Source: a virus
Direction: 5' to 3' (one strand)
Length of the DNA: 24,901 nucleotides
Virus record (IMG/VR): IMGVR_UViG_3300046369_001109
Location: 1 to 24,901 of that record
Below, piece by piece: positions 22,742 through 24,901 of the stretch. Positions within the stretch are counted from its first letter, which is position 1. Every line of letters begins with the position of its first letter. The notes under the pieces were generated by a model that ran no database searches, was not told where the DNA came from, and saw only the letters and a list, made by a program, of their open reading frames with translations. The position numbers and the translations under genes were made by a program.

Positions 22742-23338
22742 TTAATTTAATTTTATATCGTATCCACTAAACTGTTTCATATACGATGTTATTTTTGTAC
22801 CATAGGCATCAGAAAATACTTTACCTTTTCTGAAATACCTTTTTACAGAACCTTGTCCTCCAAGATGAGCAGCTGCTAATATACCACTTTCAGAAACATA
22901 CATACCATTGATAGTTTTACCATCGTAAATATCAATATAATTTTGTAATTTTTCTTTGTTGTGATTTAATAAAGCCATCATTGCTGAATCTTGTAGTTGT
23001 GGATTATTAAGAAATTCGGTTTTAGAAACTTTAAATCCTAAACCTTTTAATGTTGATTTGCCGAATTGAAATCTTCCCATATATCCCCAAGTATTTGTGA
23101 TATCATATCTGTTACCACTTTCTCTGTGTCCTATATCATTTAAGAATCTATTAAGTTCATCTTCATGATATTTTTTAATTTTTTCCTCTTCAAGTCTTTT
23201 TAATTCTAACTCTCTGAGTTCTTCTTCTTGAATCATCTGTTCAAGAGTTTTATCTGGTGTTTTATCACCAACCGCGGAATCTATCATTCCAAATGATAGT
23301 AATGAAACTATCAATGTAAATATAATTTGTTTTCTCAT
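22742..23338 (-). CDS. Exported lysozyme-like (SLT) lysin
   Basis: 198 residues. The N-terminus MRKQIIFTLIVSLLSFGMID is a classic signal sequence (positive start, hydrophobic core about 5-20, SAVG near residue 24 as a possible cleavage zone). A Glu/Lys-rich helix (30-62) follows, then the catalytic-type GHRESGNRYD (70-79, Glu73 as the likely acid), WGYMGRFQFGKSTLKGLG (84-101), MMALLNHN (120-127) and AAAHLGGQGSVKRYF (155-169). This E-S-G... G-x-x-Q-F... arrangement is that of SLT-type lytic transglycosylase/lysozyme folds that cut the glycan backbone of peptidoglycan. A Sec or SAR-type exported endolysin would not need a large-pore holin. AAAAGGAG precedes the ATG. It heads the transcription unit whose promoter is at 23373-23406. 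Confidence 0.82.
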   Translation of the reverse strand: MRKQIIFTLIVSLLSFGMIDSAVGDKTPDKTLEQMIQEEELRELELKRLEEEKIKKYHEDELNRFLNDIGHRESGNRYDITNTWGYMGRFQFGKSTLKGLGFKVSKTEFLNNPQLQDSAMMALLNHNKEKLQNYIDIYDGKTINGMYVSESGILAAAHLGGQGSVKRYFRKGKVFSDAYGTKITSYMKQFSGYDIKLN

Positions 23339-23372
23339 AGGGATTACTCCTTTTGATTAACTTACTTCTTTT

Positions 23373-23406
23373 ATACAAATATACGAAAAATTTTCGATAT
23401 TTCCAA
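23373..23406 (-). promoter_or_regulatory. Bacteroidota-type (host sigma) promoter, copy 2
   Basis: Minus strand: TTGGAAAT, 10 bases, TTTCGTATATTTGTAT, identical in its conserved blocks and spacing to the copy at 151-184. TTTG (23404-23407) and TATATTTG (23376-23383) are 20 nt apart, the Bacteroidota -33/-7 geometry. It sits in the 86-nt gap before the lysin, 37 nt from its ATG, and would drive lysin, membrane protein, sigma factor and carbamoyltransferase with unmodified host polymerase. Confidence 0.85.
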
Positions 23407-23424
23407 ATAAATTGGTAAAAACTT

Positions 23425-23679
23425 TTAAGCCTCACCAACGGGTCCGAAATAAAAACCCTCCAGCTCTTCTGAATAATTTGTATCATCAGAGGAGTTTTTT
23501 TGTAAACTATCCAAGGTTTTAGTAAGCTCGTCTACGTCTTTTTTAATTCTTTGTTCCAAATCTTCTTCAGATATTAACCCATTTTCAAGTATTATATCTA
23601 CAAGATTTTGCATTATAATACTTTGCGTTAGTATTCTGTTATTTAGATTCTGAATAACTTTTTTTGATATTAAGCTCAT
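23425..23679 (-). CDS. Small helical protein with conserved-looking 'FYFGPVGEA' tail, unknown
   Basis: 84 residues. It starts MSLISKKVIQNLNNRILTQS, continues with a hydrophobic helix IIMQNLVDIILENGLIS (about 21-37) and a charged helix (EEDLEQRIKKDVDELTKTLDSL), then a Ser/Asn/Glu linker and the C-terminus EGFYFGPVGEA. The distinct Gly/Pro tail after a linker looks like a docking tail, but I know no partner. AAAGGAA lies 8 nt before the ATG, and the gene overlaps the previous one by 41 nt. Its stop is 18 nt before the second host-type promoter's upstream edge. I recognise no named family. Confidence 0.68.
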   Translation of the reverse strand: MSLISKKVIQNLNNRILTQSIIMQNLVDIILENGLISEEDLEQRIKKDVDELTKTLDSLQKNSSDDTNYSEELEGFYFGPVGEA

Positions 23680-23905
23680 CTAATAATTCCTTTATACTGT
23701 TTGGTTCATCATTACCAAAAACCAAATCTCCGAATGATTTTTTAATTGAATTTTCGTGATACCCCATAGCCGAAGCTAATCTCACACACATAACTTTGAA
23801 TTCGGATATATTCATATCATCTGGTACTTCGAATTCTATTTTTGAAGCTTCTCTTTGTACTTCCAATAACTCTTTGTCGGTATAATTAAATATAAGTTTT
23901 CCCAT
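23639..23905 (-). CDS. Small helical protein, unknown
   Basis: 88 residues. A basic/acidic helical protein with VCVRLASAMGYHENSIKKSFG about 40-60 (part given: VRLASAMGYHENSIKKSFG), which has a helix-turn-helix-like shape (helix, GYHEN turn, helix), and a C-terminal acidic helix (NSIKELLDELNIKK). A DNA-binding or adaptor role is conceivable but not shown by any key residue I can name. It follows the deformylase after 11 nt and overlaps the 84-residue gene, so it is part of the same transcription unit. No Shine-Dalgarno is visible ahead of its ATG. Confidence 0.62.
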   Translation of the reverse strand: MGKLIFNYTDKELLEVQREASKIEFEVPDDMNISEFKVMCVRLASAMGYHENSIKKSFGDLVFGNDEPNSIKELLDELNIKKSYSESK

Positions 23906-23916
23906 TTTTAAATAAA

Positions 23917-24534
23917 TTATAAGATTTCTGCACCACTTTCAAGTAATGACTGTGCCTTTTTGTATTTCATAAATTGAGTAGAACCATCAGATAATTTTAC
24001 CATTACCCTTTCGTTTCTACCATATTTCTTTCCTCTTGTGATTGTTTCTGTATATCTTCTAATCGGGTCTGTGATTAATATTCCATGAAGATGGTCTATC
24101 TCATGTTGAGCACATACACATTCTAACAATCCTTCATCTGAAAAGAATTCATCTGAATTTTCCCATGTACCTGTTTCTGAATCAGGTGAGAATATAACTG
24201 TTCCTAAATTATCTGTTTCAACTGTGAATGATTTATGTCTTACTGTTTTAACTGGTTTTCTCATTGTTTTATCCAATGATAAACATTGTTCCACATAAGC
24301 AACTGTACCTTCTGATACATCTGTTACTTTTGGATTTATTAACACCAAAGGTTCTTTAACATTGATTACACAGGCACATACATCCAAACCAATTTGATTT
24401 GCAGATAATCCAATACCTCCATGTTTTGTTAATTCTTTTAGAAGAATAGTTGATACTTTATCAATCTCTTCTTGACTCATTGGTTTTTTTTCCAATGGTT
24501 TTCTTAATTTATTTGGATTCTTTATTAGTTTCAT
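23917..24534 (-). CDS. def: Peptide deformylase with C-terminal extension
   Basis: 205 residues. All three deformylase motifs are present: GIGLSANQ (40-47), EQCLS (82-86, with the metal-binding Cys84; the common form is EGCLS), and HEIDHLHG (144-151; His144 and His148 metal ligands, Glu145 catalytic). The enzyme removes the formyl group from nascent N-terminal methionines. The core is longer than in minimal phage deformylases, with an insertion about 112-132 (SPDSETGTWENSDEF) before motif III. A Lys-rich C-terminal extension (about 165-205: GKKYGRNERVMVKLSDG...KYKKAQSLLESGAEIL) lies beyond the catalytic core; its role is unknown and may be ribosome or substrate binding. It overlaps the preceding gene by 26 nt. 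Phage deformylases are thought to support rapid translation. Confidence 0.93.
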   Translation of the reverse strand: MKLIKNPNKLRKPLEKKPMSQEEIDKVSTILLKELTKHGGIGLSANQIGLDVCACVINVKEPLVLINPKVTDVSEGTVAYVEQCLSLDKTMRKPVKTVRHKSFTVETDNLGTVIFSPDSETGTWENSDEFFSDEGLLECVCAQHEIDHLHGILITDPIRRYTETITRGKKYGRNERVMVKLSDGSTQFMKYKKAQSLLESGAEIL

Positions 24535-24760
24535 TAAATAGATTTAATTGTTTTGTAACTTTTTTTCTTGTTGAAGTTGGTTCTCCCCAACCTCTAACAT
24601 ATATTGTTCTACCTCCATCTGGTGATTCGAAGATTTTGGCATCTTTCATTTTTTCAGAGAGCTCTTCTCTGTATTGAATTCCTTTAAGATATAGCTCTCT
24701 TACTATTTTTCCAAGTTCCATATCATTCGGATAATCATTTACTAATTGTTCTATGTTCAT
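24509..24760 (-). CDS. Small conserved-type protein, unknown
   Basis: 83 residues from the ATG at 24760, which overlaps the previous stop by TAATG and is preferred to the upstream in-frame ATG at 24796, since that would place the start inside the previous gene. It contains IVRELYLKGIQYREELSEKM and FESPDGGRTIYVRGWGEPT (about 50-68), a Gly/Arg-rich segment of the kind conserved among marine T4-like phages, and a Lys/Asn-rich tail. No catalytic motif is seen; it may be a small adaptor. It overlaps the deformylase gene at the other end. Confidence 0.65.
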   Translation of the reverse strand: MNIEQLVNDYPNDMELGKIVRELYLKGIQYREELSEKMKDAKIFESPDGGRTIYVRGWGEPTSTRKKVTKQLNLFNETNKESK

Positions 24761-24900
24761 TATTCCGCGATATTTAAATATTTTTCTAATAACCACGATG
24801 AAGATTGAATCTTATCTCCCAATCCCCATACTGATTCTATTCCATATGAATTACATACATCGTTTTCTGGTGTGGTTGTTTCTGTTCTATCTCCACCATT
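24760..24900 (-). CDS. C-terminal fragment of an unknown gene (partial, runs off right edge)
   Basis: The right edge holds the last 46 codons of a gene whose start is outside the window. They read in frame from 24900 to the TAA at 24760-24762 and end ...SSSWLLEKYLNIAE. The segment contains VCNSYGIESVWGLGDKIQ and a Trp/Leu-rich terminal helix. No family is recognised from this piece, and length and function cannot be stated. The next gene starts by TAATG overlap. Confidence 0.6.
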   Translation of the reverse strand, partial: NGGDRTETTTPENDVCNSYGIESVWGLGDKIQSSSWLLEKYLNIAE

Positions 24901-24901
24901 A

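Noticed and set aside
23265-23486. 73-codon minus-strand frame spanning the lysin promoter
   Set aside because: It overlaps the end of the 84-residue gene, the host-type promoter and the lysin signal peptide in another frame; it has no ribosome site and would make the promoter region coding.
1-24901. tRNA genes, CRISPR arrays, insertion sequences, origin of replication
   Set aside because: No cloverleaf-type sequence, direct-repeat array, transposase or iteron cluster was seen on either strand by reading; weak cases in AT-rich DNA would need a covariance or repeat search.

Overview
The window reads as a stretch of a tailed-phage genome with a T4-like contractile tail. It is AT-rich (roughly 30% G+C by eye), very densely packed, and every gene I accept lies on the minus strand, so transcription runs from the right end (24.9 kb) to the left end (1). 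Five gene junctions are stop/start TAATG overlaps. The host is probably a marine or aquatic Bacteroidota. Two promoters match the Bacteroidota -33/-7 pattern (TTG...TAnnTTTG), and two tail proteins carry the Cys-containing 'GCTDxxAxNYNPxAxxDDGSCxY' motif common in secreted proteins of that phylum. This host call is inference, and many genes also have Shine-Dalgarno-like AAGGAG/GGAG sites.

Region A (24.9-19.6 kb) holds accessory and regulatory genes. It has the tail end of an unknown gene, a small conserved-type protein, a peptide deformylase and two small unknowns. A strong host-type promoter at about 23.38 kb follows, driving an exported lysozyme-like (SLT) lysin, a small membrane/coiled-coil protein, a gp55-like late sigma factor and a NodU/TobZ-type carbamoyltransferase. 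A separately placed two-helix membrane protein (holin candidate) comes next and ends in a UUCG-hairpin terminator.

Region B (19.5-1.2 kb) is the late virion module. In transcription order it contains a small virion-associated-type protein, a gp5/VgrG-like spike, an unknown hydrophobic protein, a Gln/Gly-rich protein, a previously unlisted 24-residue membrane peptide, gp25, gp6, a DNRLRE-like protein and a coiled-coil protein. These are followed by a 635-residue baseplate-type protein, a 1786-residue tail protein with a LamG-like lectin domain and four exact-length 19-residue repeats, a 208-residue tail protein, two paralogous structural proteins and a 60-residue peptide. The transcription-unit heads in this module carry a precisely conserved ATATTTATAT box 17-30 nt before the start codon. 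I propose this as the phage late promoter read by the gp55-like sigma.

Region C (1.2-0 kb) has a PAPS-dependent-type sulfotransferase, a GIY-YIG-like nuclease, and a second copy of the host-type promoter in front of a truncated CHC2-zinc-finger primase gene.

The regulatory picture is the most coherent new signal. Two near-identical host-like promoters (TTGGAAAT-N10-TTTCGTATATTTGTAT) precede replication and sigma-factor genes. Five late-type boxes precede virion genes and differ from the host -7 box essentially by TTTG to TTTA. Two UUCG terminators separate adjacent units, and each is followed directly by a late box. Two surface or metabolite-decorating enzymes (carbamoyltransferase and sulfotransferase) sit at the edges of the modules, and the first is followed by what looks like half of a terminator.
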